DNA from: an uncultured Hyphomicrobiales bacterium
GTDB lineage: Bacteria; Pseudomonadota; Alphaproteobacteria; Rhizobiales; Beijerinckiaceae
Direction: 5' to 3'
Length of the DNA: 34,050 bases
NCBI GenBank assembly: GCA_903932535.1
Contig: CAIZGR010000491.1
Span: forward strand, 1-34,050
Part shown: one piece after another, positions 23,028 to 31,431 of the stretch
How positions within the stretch are numbered: the first letter of the stretch is position 1
How the letters are laid out: every line of letters starts with the position of its first letter
Program-made: the position numbers and the translations under genes
The notes under the pieces: generated by a model
The model's input: the letters and a program-made list of their open reading frames with translations, nothing else
What the model was told of the DNA's origin: nothing
Databases searched by the model: none

Positions 23028-23445
23028 TCAGCCCACGATCAGCAGGCCCGCGATGGTGTCGATGGTGAACCGCCCGACCTGATTGACGACAGGAAAGCCG
23101 AGAAGCGGTTCGGCGCCGTGCGGGACGGACGGTGGCGTACACATCGAGCAAGCTATGGCCGCCGACGGAGCCCGACCAGACCCTGATCCCGCGCCGCGTC
23201 TCTTTTTCTCCGTTGGCCAGGGTGAAAATGGCGTTGTCGGACTCGATCGCCTCGCGGCGCAGAATGAGCCGGTCGGCGATCCACTTGGGAAGGCTGAGCC
23301 CCATCGCGCCGGCGTCGATCACCATCTTCTTGGTGATCGAGCCGAGTTGCATGTCGACCCGCACGGCGCGGCCGTCCTGGTCGAGGTCGACGGGCGTGGC
23401 GGCCGGGGCGTTTCGAAGGGAACGATGCAAAGGGGGGCTGATCAT
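23028..23445 (-). pseudogene. Retropepsin-like aspartyl protease relic, frameshifted and active-site altered
   Basis: Read from the ATG at 23445, the frame gives VDMQLGSITKKMVIDAGAMG followed by LSLPKWIADRLI, the shape of bacterial single-chain retropepsin-like proteases (usual active site D-T/S-G-A). Here the codons are GAC GCC GGC, Asp-Ala-Gly, so the catalytic Thr/Ser is lost. After SVGGHSLLDVYATV (around 23130-23142) the frame breaks. The sense continues one frame over as PHGAEPLLGFPVVNQVGRFT and then IDTIAGLLIVG, ending at the TGA at 23028. The total length of 418 nt fits a net gain of 1 or loss of 2 nt. Two independent defects make true decay more likely than a single sequencing error. 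Confidence 0.72.
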
Positions 23446-23812
23446 GGTTCAGGTCGTCGGTTCCATCCTCGTCGGGGGCCGGGCGAGACGATGATCAGGT
23501 GATCCTTTGAACAGCGCCACGACGAGACGGTCAATGCGACGAATAAATTCAATCCCGGAAATGGAAAGTGCGGCTCAGAGCAGCGGCTATTGCTGAAACA
23601 CGTTAGCGACGAGTCTTTCCGGCCGGGCGCAGGCCTTCTGCGCAGGGCGCCACACCGTCGCTCTTGGAGTTCCTACGTGTAAACCCGTATTGGCCGGACG
23701 AAGCGCCATACGTTATCTTGGCGGCAAGAACGGCGACAGACCGCTCACCGCTCGACAGTCGATGCAGATTTGCGACCGCCAGCGGTTCCCCGTCAGGAGG
23801 ACGCCTGCGAAG
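23446..23812. other. Intergenic region of about 370 nt, nothing firm
   Basis: It lies between the divergent protease relic and the gene at 23813. The sequence is less GC-rich than its surroundings, with GAATAAATTCAATCC near 23540 and ACGTGTAAACCCGTATTGG near 23675. An in-frame TTG start at 23690 for the downstream gene exists but is not favoured. No clear promoter pair or hairpin was found. Confidence 0.35.
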
Positions 23813-24370
23813 ATGTTTACGTTCGTCAGGATGATCAACCAGCGTTTGCGGCAGAGAACAACGGGCATTGTCGCCGAGGCCGATAATCTCATAAAAAATT
23901 ATGGGCGCTACGCCTTCATGGAGGCGCGCCGCCGCACGGTCGAAGCCAACGCGATCTCGACGGCGTGTTATTGGGACCAGGTCAAAGCCGAAATCGGCAG
24001 GCGCGTCCTTCATCGCTCCGGAGACGAGGCCGGTTGCGATCGTCTCGCCTCCAGACCCGCCGACGCCGTCTCGGACGGATGTCCCCTCGCCGGATGGACG
24101 GCGGAGGAACGCGCCCAAGCGGAGGCCATCGCGAGACTGATCGAGGTCGTCGCCGGCGAACGGGTCGACAATCCGGTGAGAAACGCGCGGCCTGTGGACG
24201 CGGTCGTCGAGCGCGTCCCCGGTATCGGCGGTCGCAGATACGGATGGGCGCCGCTCGACGGCATTCCGGTCGTCGCCGCCGGCTCCGCCGGCCTTCCCGC
24301 TATCCCACGCTTTCCTTCCGCCGCGCCCCAGCCGGCGCATGGCGAGCCATCCAGTCGGGCAGGAAGGTGA
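23813..24370 (+). CDS. Hypothetical protein with a short conserved N-terminal helical motif
   Basis: A 185-aa frame starting at the ATG at 23813, with AGGAGG 12 nt upstream. The N-terminal part (ADNLIKNYGRYAFMEARRRT, then YWDQVKAEIGRR) follows a pattern seen in many short alphaproteobacterial hypothetical proteins: a Gly-x-x-Ala-x-x-x-Ala-Arg helix and then W-x-x-V-x-x-E-I-x-R-R. The rest (about residues 65-185) is not recognised and becomes Pro/Ala-rich. The 3' end overlaps the end of the convergent CoA-transferase gene by 71 nt, so the true protein may have been shorter and the tail may be read-through after loss of an earlier stop. Confidence 0.55.
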   Translation: MFTFVRMINQRLRQRTTGIVAEADNLIKNYGRYAFMEARRRTVEANAISTACYWDQVKAEIGRRVLHRSGDEAGCDRLASRPADAVSDGCPLAGWTAEERAQAEAIARLIEVVAGERVDNPVRNARPVDAVVERVPGIGGRRYGWAPLDGIPVVAAGSAGLPAIPRFPSAAPQPAHGEPSSRAGR

Positions 24371-25838
24371 ACGCCTCGGTGAGCAGATGCGGCGTATGGC
24401 GGCCGGGCGATTCCCGGAGCGCCCGCTCGAAATAGTCGTCGAGCGCCGGACGATAGGTCGGGTGCGCGCAGCGGGCGATGACCGCCTCGGCCCGGCGCTT
24501 GGGCGACAGGCCGCGCAGATCCGCGAGCCCCTGTTCGGTGACGATCACCTGCACGTCGTGCTCGGTGTGGTCGACATGCGTGACCATCGGCACGATGCAC
24601 GAGATCGCCCCGTTCTTGGCGGTCGAGGGCGTCATGAAGATCGACAGGTAGGCGTTGCGGGCGAAGTCGCCCGAGCCGCCGATGCCGTTCATGATCGACG
24701 TGCCGCGCACGTGGGTCGAATTGACGTTGCCATAGATGTCGGCCTCGATCAGCCCGTTCATCGCGATCACGCCGAGACGGCGGATCAGTTCCGGATGGTT
24801 GCTGATCTCCTGCGGACGCAGGACCACCTTCTTGCGGTAGAGCGCCAGGTCGCGGTTGAACTCTTCCGCCGCCTCCGGGGAGAGCGACAGCGCCGTCGCC
24901 GACGCGAACTCCATCTTGCCAGACTTTATGAGGTTCAGCATCCCGTCCTGCAACACCTCGGTAAAGGCCGAGAGACCGGTGAACGGCCCGTGCTGAAGTC
25001 CATCCATCACGGCGTTGGCGACGTTGCCGACGCCCGACTGCAGCGGGAGCAGGCCCTGCGGCAACCGGCCCTTCTTCACCTCATGGCCGAGGAAATCGAG
25101 AATGTTGTCGGCGATGGCGCGCGAGCTCACGTCCGGCGGGGTGAAGGCGGAGTTGCGGTCGGCCGAGTCGGTCTCGACGACGGCGATGACCTTCTCGGGG
25201 TCGCAGAAGAAATAGGGTTGGCCGATGCGGTCATGCGTGGTCAGAAGCGGGATCGGCCGCCGGTGCGGCGGCAGGTCCGTGCCGTAGTAGATGTCGTGCA
25301 TCCCCTCGAGCGCCGGGTTCTGCCAGCTGTTGACCTCCAGGATGATCTTGTCGGCTTGGTCGAGCCAGGTCTTGTTGTTGCCGACCGACGACGACGGAAT
25401 CAGCCGCCCGTCCTCGAGGACGCCTGCGACCTCGACCACCGCGACGTCGAGCTTGCCGAGAAAGCCGAACCAGACGAACTGCGCCACGTGCGACAGGTGG
25501 ATGTCGACGTAGTCGAGCTCGCCGTCGTTGATGCGCTTCCGGCAAGCCGGGTCCGACTGATACGGCAGGCGCAGCTCGATGCCGTCGGCCTTGGCGAGCG
25601 CGCCGTCGAGCTCGGGCGCGGTCGAAGCGCCCGTCCAGACGCCGATCTTGAAATGCTCGCCGGCGGCGTGCCTTGCGCGAATATGCGCGGCGAGCGCGAC
25701 CGGCACGGCTTTGGGATAGCCCGCGCCGGTGAATCCGGACATGCCGACGTTGGCCCCGTCGGGAATCAACGCAGCGGCCTCTTCGGCGCTCATGATCTTG
25801 GAACGCAGCGCGGCGCTCCGGATGCGGCTCTCGGTCAT
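24300..25838 (-). CDS. Acetyl-CoA hydrolase / succinyl-CoA:acetate CoA-transferase family
   Basis: A 512-aa class I CoA-transferase-type protein. Members move CoA between succinyl-CoA and acetate (AarC type) or hydrolyse acetyl-CoA. The start is the ATG at 25838; a longer frame to 25901 is unlikely. AFTEVLQDG places a Glu at residue 294, the position and number of the covalent catalytic Glu of Acetobacter AarC. Other hallmarks are PDGANVGMSGFTGAGYPK, LEVNSWQNPALEGMHDIY, VVETDSADRNSAFTPPD, SGVGNVANAVMDGL and GGSGDFARNAYLSIF. This points to an active enzyme of the succinyl-CoA:acetate branch, useful in acetate use or in a modified TCA cycle; choosing between transferase and hydrolase needs an assay. 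Its 3' end overlaps the convergent gene at 23813. Confidence 0.93.
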   Translation of the reverse strand: MTESRIRSAALRSKIMSAEEAAALIPDGANVGMSGFTGAGYPKAVPVALAAHIRARHAAGEHFKIGVWTGASTAPELDGALAKADGIELRLPYQSDPACRKRINDGELDYVDIHLSHVAQFVWFGFLGKLDVAVVEVAGVLEDGRLIPSSSVGNNKTWLDQADKIILEVNSWQNPALEGMHDIYYGTDLPPHRRPIPLLTTHDRIGQPYFFCDPEKVIAVVETDSADRNSAFTPPDVSSRAIADNILDFLGHEVKKGRLPQGLLPLQSGVGNVANAVMDGLQHGPFTGLSAFTEVLQDGMLNLIKSGKMEFASATALSLSPEAAEEFNRDLALYRKKVVLRPQEISNHPELIRRLGVIAMNGLIEADIYGNVNSTHVRGTSIMNGIGGSGDFARNAYLSIFMTPSTAKNGAISCIVPMVTHVDHTEHDVQVIVTEQGLADLRGLSPKRRAEAVIARCAHPTYRPALDDYFERALRESPGRHTPHLLTEAFTFLPDWMARHAPAGARRKESVG

Positions 25839-26195
25839 GATGATTGGATCGCTTTCCTTGGCGCCCGGCTCCCCCGCCCTGACGCGCCATGCGCATAGCA
25901 CATATGGCGCCGGCCGGAATGCGACATTTGGTCAATCGGCGTTCGCAGGCGGGTGGCGAGTCGGGCGGCGAAGGGCGAGAACGGCTTCTCGAAACGACTG
26001 AATATAAGGCGAAATCTCTTTTAATTAAACCGGTTAGAATATTACTGGCGAGCCTCGGCGGGCGGACGGCGCGCCCGCGATTTCTTGTTGCTATGCGAAA
26101 TTTGCATGGGAGCAATGGGGAGTTCGCGGGACACCGATCGCCGGCGGACAGTCGTTCGCGCCCCGCGCCGCCTCCAGCGAGCCGCGCCGGCCCCC
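25839..26195. other. Intergenic region of 357 nt with an A/T-rich island
   Basis: It separates the CoA-transferase gene from the 3' end of the adenine deaminase gene, both on the minus strand. About 25995-26060 is strikingly A/T-rich for this genome and contains TTAATTAA and the palindrome AACCGGTT side by side (26021-26035). It holds a promoter candidate for the CoA-transferase gene (listed separately). The remainder is GC-rich without a gene. Confidence 0.45.
26001..26028 (-). promoter_or_regulatory. Candidate promoter of the CoA-transferase gene
   Basis: Read on the minus strand, TTAATT (26028-26023) and TATATT (26006-26001) are spaced by 16 nt. This would give a leader of about 155 nt before the ATG at 25838. 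The -35 match is weak; the A/T-rich island is the better evidence. Confidence 0.35.
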
Positions 26196-27903
26196 TCAGT
26201 CCCGCACGAACGCCATCCGGTCCACGTCCACCAGCCCCATGTCGGTGATCTTCAGGTGCGGAATTACCGGAAGCGGCAGGAAGGCGACCTGGAGGAACGG
26301 CTCGGCCAGCGTGACGCCGAGGCCCTTGGCGGCGGCGCGCAGCGGGATCAGGGCCTCCCGCACGTCCTCGAAGCGCCCGAGGCTCATCAGCCCCGCCACC
26401 GCCAGCGGCAGCTCCGCCAACACCCTGCCCTCGTCCGCGACCGCGAACCCGCCCTCGATCTCGCGCAGCCGGTTCACCGCCGCGGCCATGTCCGTCGCGT
26501 TGGTCCCGACGACGCAGAGGTTATGGCTGTCGTGCCCGACCGACGAGGCGATCGCGCCGCGCTTCATGCCGAAGCCTTTGACGAAGGCCGTCGCCATGTT
26601 GTCGTTGACGCCGTGGCGGGCGACGACCGCAACCTTGACGACGTCCTGGTCGAGGTCGACGTCGCGCGCGCCGTTCCTGAACGGCAGCGTGACGGGCACG
26701 CGCTCGGTTATGATCTTGCCGGGAACGACGCCGATCGCCTGGGTCGAGGGCCCCTGCCCCCTCGCCACGAAATCCGCAGGCTCGACGCGCCGCGCCTTGA
26801 TGCTGTCGCGCCCGACCGGCGCCAGCACGCCGCGCGCGGCGAACAGCGCGTCGTCCACGACGCGGCCGGCGGCGAGCACGATAGAGACGGCGCAGCTTTC
26901 GAGGTCGTCCAAAACGACGAGGTCGGCGCGCCAACCCGGGGCGACGAGCCCGCGATCGCGCAGGCCGAAGATGCGGGCGGCGGAAATCGACGCGGCGCGA
27001 TAGGCCGCGAGCGGCGGCGCCCCGAACCGGATCGCCGAGCGGACGACGAAGTCGAGGTGCCCCTCCTCGGCGATGTCGAGCGGATTGCGGTCGTCGGTGC
27101 AGAAGGCGATGAACGGCGAATTGCGCTCGGTGATCAGGGGGCTCAGCGCATGCAGGTCCTTGCACACCGAGCCCTCGCGGATCAGCACCGCCATGCCCTT
27201 CGACAGTTTCTCATGCGCTTCCGGCAGGCTCGTCGCCTCGTGGTCGGTCCTGACCCCGGCGCTCAGATAGCCGTTGAGGGCGTAGCCGCCGAGCAGCGGG
27301 CTGTGGCCGTCGATCGGGCGCGTCTGGAAGGCGGCGAGCTTGGCGAGGCACGAAGGGTCTCGCGCCAGCACGCCGCGGAAATTCATGAATTCGGCCAGGC
27401 CCAGCACCTTCGGGTGATCGGCCAGCGCGAGAAGATCGCCGACGTCTAGCCGAGCGCCCGCGGTTTCGAGCGTGGTGGCCGGCACGCAGCTCGACAGCTG
27501 CACCCGAAGGTCCATCGCTGTCGCCATCGCGCCGTCGAGGAAGTAGCCGAGCCCCGACCGGCCCAGCACGTTGCCGATCTCGTGCGGGTCGCAGATCGCC
27601 GTCGTCACGCCGTGGCCCAGCACGCAGCGGTCGAATTCGAGCGGGGTGATGAGCGACGACTCGACATGGCAGTGGGTGTCGATGAAGCCGGACCACGATC
27701 TTGCCGCGCACGTCGATCTCGCAGACGCCGCTGTATTCCCCTTGCGTCCCGACGATCCGGTCGTTGCAGATCGCGACGTCGCCCGAGATCAGTTCGCCGC
27801 CGGCGAGGTCGAAGATCCGCCCGCCCTTGAGCACGAGGTCGGCCCTGGCGAGCCCCTGCCCCTGCTCGATCGCGCGGCTGAGAAAGGCGATGGCGTCGCT
27901 CAT
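26196..27903 (-). pseudogene. ade: Adenine deaminase, interrupted by a frameshift at the metal site
   Basis: Ade deaminates adenine to hypoxanthine in purine salvage. The frame from the ATG at 27903 encodes [28 protein letters not shown] and IDVRGKIVV, then shifts at about 27688-27692, where GTCCGGC stands for the expected codons of Val-Pro-Gly. The other frame carries [47 protein letters not shown] and [20 protein letters not shown], plus the C-terminal domain with [20 protein letters not shown] and [19 protein letters not shown], to the stop at 26196. Restoring 2 nt gives a 569-aa protein of normal length. As written, the first ~70 residues are cut off from the HxH metal site, so no active enzyme would be made. 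With no other lesion seen, a sequencing or assembly error is a serious alternative. It is divergent from pdxY. Confidence 0.85.
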
Positions 27904-28007
27904 ACGTCGTGCTCCTCGCGATGACGCGGGGGATTGTTTCAGGCTTGGCGCGCCGGCTCAAGCGCGCTTTGACGCCGCCCCCCGAATCGTCGTCAGGTGA
28001 GCGCCGC

Positions 28008-28862
28008 ATGCGCGCGCCGATCCTGTCGATCCAGTCCCACGTCGTCTTCGGCCATGTCGGCAACGATGCGGCGGCGTTTCCGCTCCAGCGCCTCGGCCGC
28101 GAGGTCTGGCCGCTGATGAGCGTGCAGTTTTCCAGTCATACCGGCTATCCGGGGTGGCGCGGGCGCGCCTTCGACGCCGGCATGATCGACGATTGCGTCG
28201 CCGGGCTCGAGGCGATCGGCGCTCTTTCCGCATGCGCGGGACTGCTCACGGGTTACCTCGGCAAGGCGGAGATCGGCGAGGCGGCGCTCAGCGCGCTCGC
28301 GGCGCTGCGCGCCGCCAATCCCCATGCTGCCTGGTGCTGCGACCCGGTGATCGGCGACGTCGACCGCGGCCCTTATGTCGTCCCCGAGGTCGCCGCCTTC
28401 TTCCGCGACCGCGCCTTGCCGGCGGCGACGATCGTCACGCCGAACGCCTTCGAGCTGGAATGGCTGAGCGGCGGCCCGGTCCGGACCCGCGCGCAAGCCC
28501 GTGGGGCGGTCGCGGCGCTGCGCGCGCGCGGGCCGCGGATCGTCGCCGTCACCTCGCTCGCCCTCGACGACACGCCCCCCGACGCGATCGACGTCCTGGC
28601 GGGCGACGAGAGCGGCCTCTGGCGCGTGCGGACGCCGAGGCTTCCGATCGCCGTCAACGGCGCGGGCGACTTGTTCGCGGCGCTGTTCTTCCACCACCGG
28701 CTCGACAGCGCGTCGACTCCGGCGGCGTTGTCGATGGCGGTCTCGTCGGCGTTCGGAGTCGTGGCGGCTACGCGCGCGGCGGGCCGACGAGAACTGGCGC
28801 TGATCGACGCCCAGGAGGAATTCCCGCATCCCACGCACGTCTTCCCGGCCGAGCCGGTCTGA
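28008..28862 (+). CDS. pdxY: Pyridoxal kinase, PdxY-type
   Basis: Phosphorylates pyridoxal (and related vitamers) to PLP in the vitamin B6 salvage pathway. The 284-aa protein starts at the ATG at 28008 (MRAPILSIQSHVVFGHVGND). Key motifs are SIQSHVVFGHVGN at the substrate site, FSSHTGYPGWRG, GLLTGYLG, CDPVIGD, TIVTPNAFELEWLSG and the anion hole / catalytic NGAGDLFAALFFHH (the usual G-A-G-D). An upstream in-frame ATG at 27909 adds an arginine-rich stretch and is not favoured. It is divergent from the interrupted ade gene with 104 nt between starts. Identification is firm. Confidence 0.95.
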   Translation: MRAPILSIQSHVVFGHVGNDAAAFPLQRLGREVWPLMSVQFSSHTGYPGWRGRAFDAGMIDDCVAGLEAIGALSACAGLLTGYLGKAEIGEAALSALAALRAANPHAAWCCDPVIGDVDRGPYVVPEVAAFFRDRALPAATIVTPNAFELEWLSGGPVRTRAQARGAVAALRARGPRIVAVTSLALDDTPPDAIDVLAGDESGLWRVRTPRLPIAVNGAGDLFAALFFHHRLDSASTPAALSMAVSSAFGVVAATRAAGRRELALIDAQEEFPHPTHVFPAEPV

Positions 28863-28960
28863 CCCGCGCCGACGTCCTCCGGCGATTTACTTTTTCTGCG
28901 GGTCGTCGCAATAGAGTCTGTGTTCTGAAGCGTTATTGGCAGCGTGAGAGGGAGTTGGCT

Positions 28961-29278
28961 ATGCCGCGTTCCGTGAATATGTCCATGGCCGTCGCGCTCG
29001 GAACCCTGATCGGGTTCGTCTCGACGGCGGACGCGCAGACCGCTCGCCGGCATGTGCGCCATCCGGCGGCCGAGGGTCATCAGATCGTGGTTCACGCGCG
29101 CGAATCGTATCTGACCGCGGGAACTGCGGCTCCGGTCGGCTCCACCAGCGGCTACGCGCTCGATACAATTGCAAGCACGGCGCCCTACATGCCGTTCATC
29201 GATCACACGATGGTCGGGTTGATGGGCCAGGAACGCCTGCCGACCAACCTGACTGTTCCGAACTGCTGCGCGCCTTAG
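28961..29278 (+). CDS. Small secreted protein of unknown function
   Basis: A 105-aa protein with a clear Sec signal (MPRSVNMSMAVALGTLIGFV, then STADA|Q) and a mature part of about 80 residues. It starts at the ATG at 28961 behind a good GAGGGAG. The mature region is His-rich near its start (RRHVRHPAAEGHQIVVHARE) and ends PTNLTVPNCCAP, with two adjacent cysteines next to the C-terminus. No family is recognised. The paired cysteines could make a disulfide with another chain or bind a metal. The gene stands alone between pdxY and phzF-like genes. Confidence 0.8.
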   Translation: MPRSVNMSMAVALGTLIGFVSTADAQTARRHVRHPAAEGHQIVVHARESYLTAGTAAPVGSTSGYALDTIASTAPYMPFIDHTMVGLMGQERLPTNLTVPNCCAP

Positions 29279-29392
29279 GAGGGCGGGCGACCGGATCGGC
29301 GAGACGCCGCCTCTCCGATGCACCGCGACGACTATGGGTGCATGACGGGACTCTGCTGACAGGCGGAAAACCAGCAACGGCCGGGGATGTCC

Positions 29393-30295
29393 ATGGCGCG
29401 CGGCTTCCATACGCTCGATGTGTTCACCGAGCAGCCGCTGGCGGGCAATCCGCTCGCGGTGGTGCTGGATTGCGAGGGCCTCGACGGGGACCGCATGCAG
29501 GCCATCGCCCGGGAGTTCAACCTCTCCGAGACCGTCTTCGTCCTCCCGCCGCGCGACGCGGGCCATTCGGCTCGGGTCAGGATTTTCACGCCCGGCCGTG
29601 AGCTGCCCTTCGCGGGCCATCCGACGATTGGAACCGCCTGCCTCCTCGCCCAGCTCCGCGCGCCCGACCGGCTCGCGGCGCAGGACGTGCGCATCGTGCT
29701 CGAGGAGGAGGTCGGCGCCGTCGCCTGCCGCGTTCGGCGCCGCGAGGGCCAAGCGCTCTCGGCCGACTTCGCGCTTCCGCGCCTGCCGGAGCGTCTCGAC
29801 CGGCTGCCGCCTTCCCGGGCGGAGATCGCCGAGGGCTTGGGACTCGCGCCGGAGGAGATCGGCTTCGACCGGCACGCGCCGAGCCTCTTCAGCGCCGGCG
29901 CGCCGTTCCTGTTCGTGCCGGTCCGATCGCTGGCGGCGATCGCGCGCGCCCGGCCGGGCGTCGCGTCCTGGACGGAGAACGGCGGACCGGCCACCTATCT
30001 TTATACGCGGGAGGTCGCAGAAGACGGCGCGGCGTATCACGCGCGCATGTTCGCCGGCGGCTGGGGCGTGCCGGAGGACCCGGCGACCGGCAGCGCGGCG
30101 GCGGCCTTCGCCGGCGTCGTGAGCGCGTTCGACGACCCGGCCGACGGCGAGCACGTCCTGAGAATCGAACAGGGGTTCGAGATGGGGCGCCCGAGCCGCA
30201 TCCTCCTCGGCATCGGGATCGAGCGGTCGGCTCTGCGCTCGGCCTCGATCGGCGGCTCGGCGGTGATCGTCTCCAGCGGCGCGCTCGACCTGTGA
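29393..30295 (+). CDS. PhzF-family isomerase-like protein
   Basis: A 300-aa protein of the PhzF fold, which resembles diaminopimelate epimerase; PhzF itself isomerises a phenazine precursor, but most members act on unknown substrates. The chosen start is the ATG at 29393 (MARGFHTLDVFTEQPLAGNP), which is best placed behind GGGGA; an ATG 6 nt earlier is also possible. Catalytic-site marks are the Glu in NLSETVFV (about residue 46), FAGHPTIGTACLL and VPEDPATGSAAAAFAG, with the conserved Asp. There are no phenazine genes nearby, so that pathway is unlikely. The stop overlaps the Nudix-like gene start (GTGA), indicating coupling. Confidence 0.92.
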   Translation: MARGFHTLDVFTEQPLAGNPLAVVLDCEGLDGDRMQAIAREFNLSETVFVLPPRDAGHSARVRIFTPGRELPFAGHPTIGTACLLAQLRAPDRLAAQDVRIVLEEEVGAVACRVRRREGQALSADFALPRLPERLDRLPPSRAEIAEGLGLAPEEIGFDRHAPSLFSAGAPFLFVPVRSLAAIARARPGVASWTENGGPATYLYTREVAEDGAAYHARMFAGGWGVPEDPATGSAAAAFAGVVSAFDDPADGEHVLRIEQGFEMGRPSRILLGIGIERSALRSASIGGSAVIVSSGALDL

Positions 30296-31026
30296 GCGGG
30301 GCGCCGCGCGTCCTCGAGATCGCCGAGCTCGACTTTGTCCTGGAGCCCCTGCAATGGGGCTTCGCCAGGACGCACGGCGTCGCGATCGCGTCGCATTGGG
30401 CGAAACTCATCAAAGAGAAGCCCGAGGTTTACAACGGCCGCATTTTGCTCGTCGCGCGCCGCGCGCTTTCCGCGCGGCCGGACGGGGCCATCAAGCTCGA
30501 GGGCGCGTATTTCGAGGCCGACTACGCCGATTTCGTCGCCTGGCAGGCGTTCGGCGACCCGGGCGACCCGGTCGAGAACTGCTTCTCGATGGCGGCCCTG
30601 CGAAGCGTGGAGGGCGCGTTCCTGCTCGGCGAGATGGCGGCCCACACCATGAACGCCGGACAGATCTATTTTCCCGCCGGCACGCCCGACCCGAGCGACG
30701 TTTTCGCCGGCAAGGTCGATCTCGAAGCCAGCGCGAGACGGGAACTTTTCGAGGAAACCGGCGTCTCCGCCGAGAGCGCGACGGTCCGGCGGGGCTGGAC
30801 CGTCGTCATGTCGGAGCGGCGCATCGCCTGCATGAAGGAAATGACGCTCCCGCTCCTGGCGGACGAGGCCAAGGCGCGTATCGACGCGTTCCTGGCGCGC
30901 GACCCCCATGCGGAGCTTTCGCGCATGCACATCGTGCGCCGGCCCGACGACATCGATCCCGAGCGGACCCCAGATTTCGTCGCAGCCTACATTCGCGCCA
31001 AGCTCGATTTTCGCCGTGCTCGCTGA
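30292..31026 (+). CDS. Nudix-fold hydrolase-like protein
   Basis: A 244-aa protein starting at a GTG (30292) that overlaps the PhzF-like stop by 4 nt. A Nudix helix is visible as ARRELFEETGVSAES (near residue 155), preserving the REx2EExG catalytic core. The upstream part of the box is off-consensus: at the position of the first conserved Glu stands Val (in GKVDLEASARRE), and the start Gly spacing is altered. Substrate could be a nucleotide diphosphate derivative or CoA-like compound. The first 100 residues (EIAELDFVLEPLQWGFARTH and so on) resemble the N-terminal extension of a group of alphaproteobacterial Nudix proteins. Fold likely; activity uncertain. Confidence 0.85.
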   Translation: MSGAPRVLEIAELDFVLEPLQWGFARTHGVAIASHWAKLIKEKPEVYNGRILLVARRALSARPDGAIKLEGAYFEADYADFVAWQAFGDPGDPVENCFSMAALRSVEGAFLLGEMAAHTMNAGQIYFPAGTPDPSDVFAGKVDLEASARRELFEETGVSAESATVRRGWTVVMSERRIACMKEMTLPLLADEAKARIDAFLARDPHAELSRMHIVRRPDDIDPERTPDFVAAYIRAKLDFRRAR

Positions 31027-31059
31027 TCTGTCGCCGACCGCGTCGACATCGGAGGGACG

Positions 31060-31089
31060 GCGTCTCGCCGCCCGCGGCGCCCGAGACGC
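31060..31089 (+). terminator. Hairpin after the Nudix-like gene
   Basis: GCGTCTCG (31060-31067) and CGAGACGC (31082-31089) form a perfect 8-bp stem around a 14-nt GC-rich loop, 33 nt past the stop. There is no T-run, so termination is only a guess. Confidence 0.4.
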
Positions 31090-31402
31090 GCACAATGCAA
31101 AGAAGGCGCCGCCCCCGCGCTGCTTTGAAACACCGCTTCGTCCAGTCGCCAGCCGCGAGGCCTCGGGTCAGGTTCTCGATGGAGCCGTGGAAGCGCGGCG
31201 GCGCGGTCTCCCTCGGCTCCGGAGATGCAGGCTTCTGGCGCCGATCCCCCGTCCCGGCGACGCGCGCTTCGCCCCGCTTTCCCGCCATCCAGAAAGCGCC
31301 GCGACCCTGAGGCGTCCGCCGGCAGCGGACGTTCCATCGCACAGGGTCATGCAGCTTCGTTCGTTGAGCTTGCCGATCGGTTCGCGGTGACCCTGTTCCC
31401 GC

Positions 31403-31431
31403 TTGCCATTAATATACAGTGTCGATAGTAT
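31403..31431 (+). promoter_or_regulatory. Candidate sigma-70-type promoter with overlapping dyad
   Basis: TTGCCA (31403-31408) and TAGTAT (31426-31431) are separated by 17 nt, about 50 nt before the ATG at 31483. ATTAATATAC and GTATTAAT on either side (about 31407-31434) form an imperfect inverted repeat overlapping the -10 box, a layout suited to repression. Confidence 0.55.

Noticed and set aside
24339..25898. A 519-codon plus-strand frame opposite the CoA-transferase gene
   Set aside because: Same effect. The product is a low-complexity Arg/Asp/Val/Leu-rich sequence; the minus strand has the catalytic Glu294 and other hallmarks.
27571..27924. Plus-strand small frame over the 5' end of the adenine deaminase gene
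   Set aside because: It is antisense to the conserved Ade N-terminus and has no independent support.
29393..30295. A phenazine biosynthesis locus suggested by the PhzF match
   Set aside because: No other phz genes are nearby; PhzF-fold proteins are widespread in bacteria that make no phenazines.
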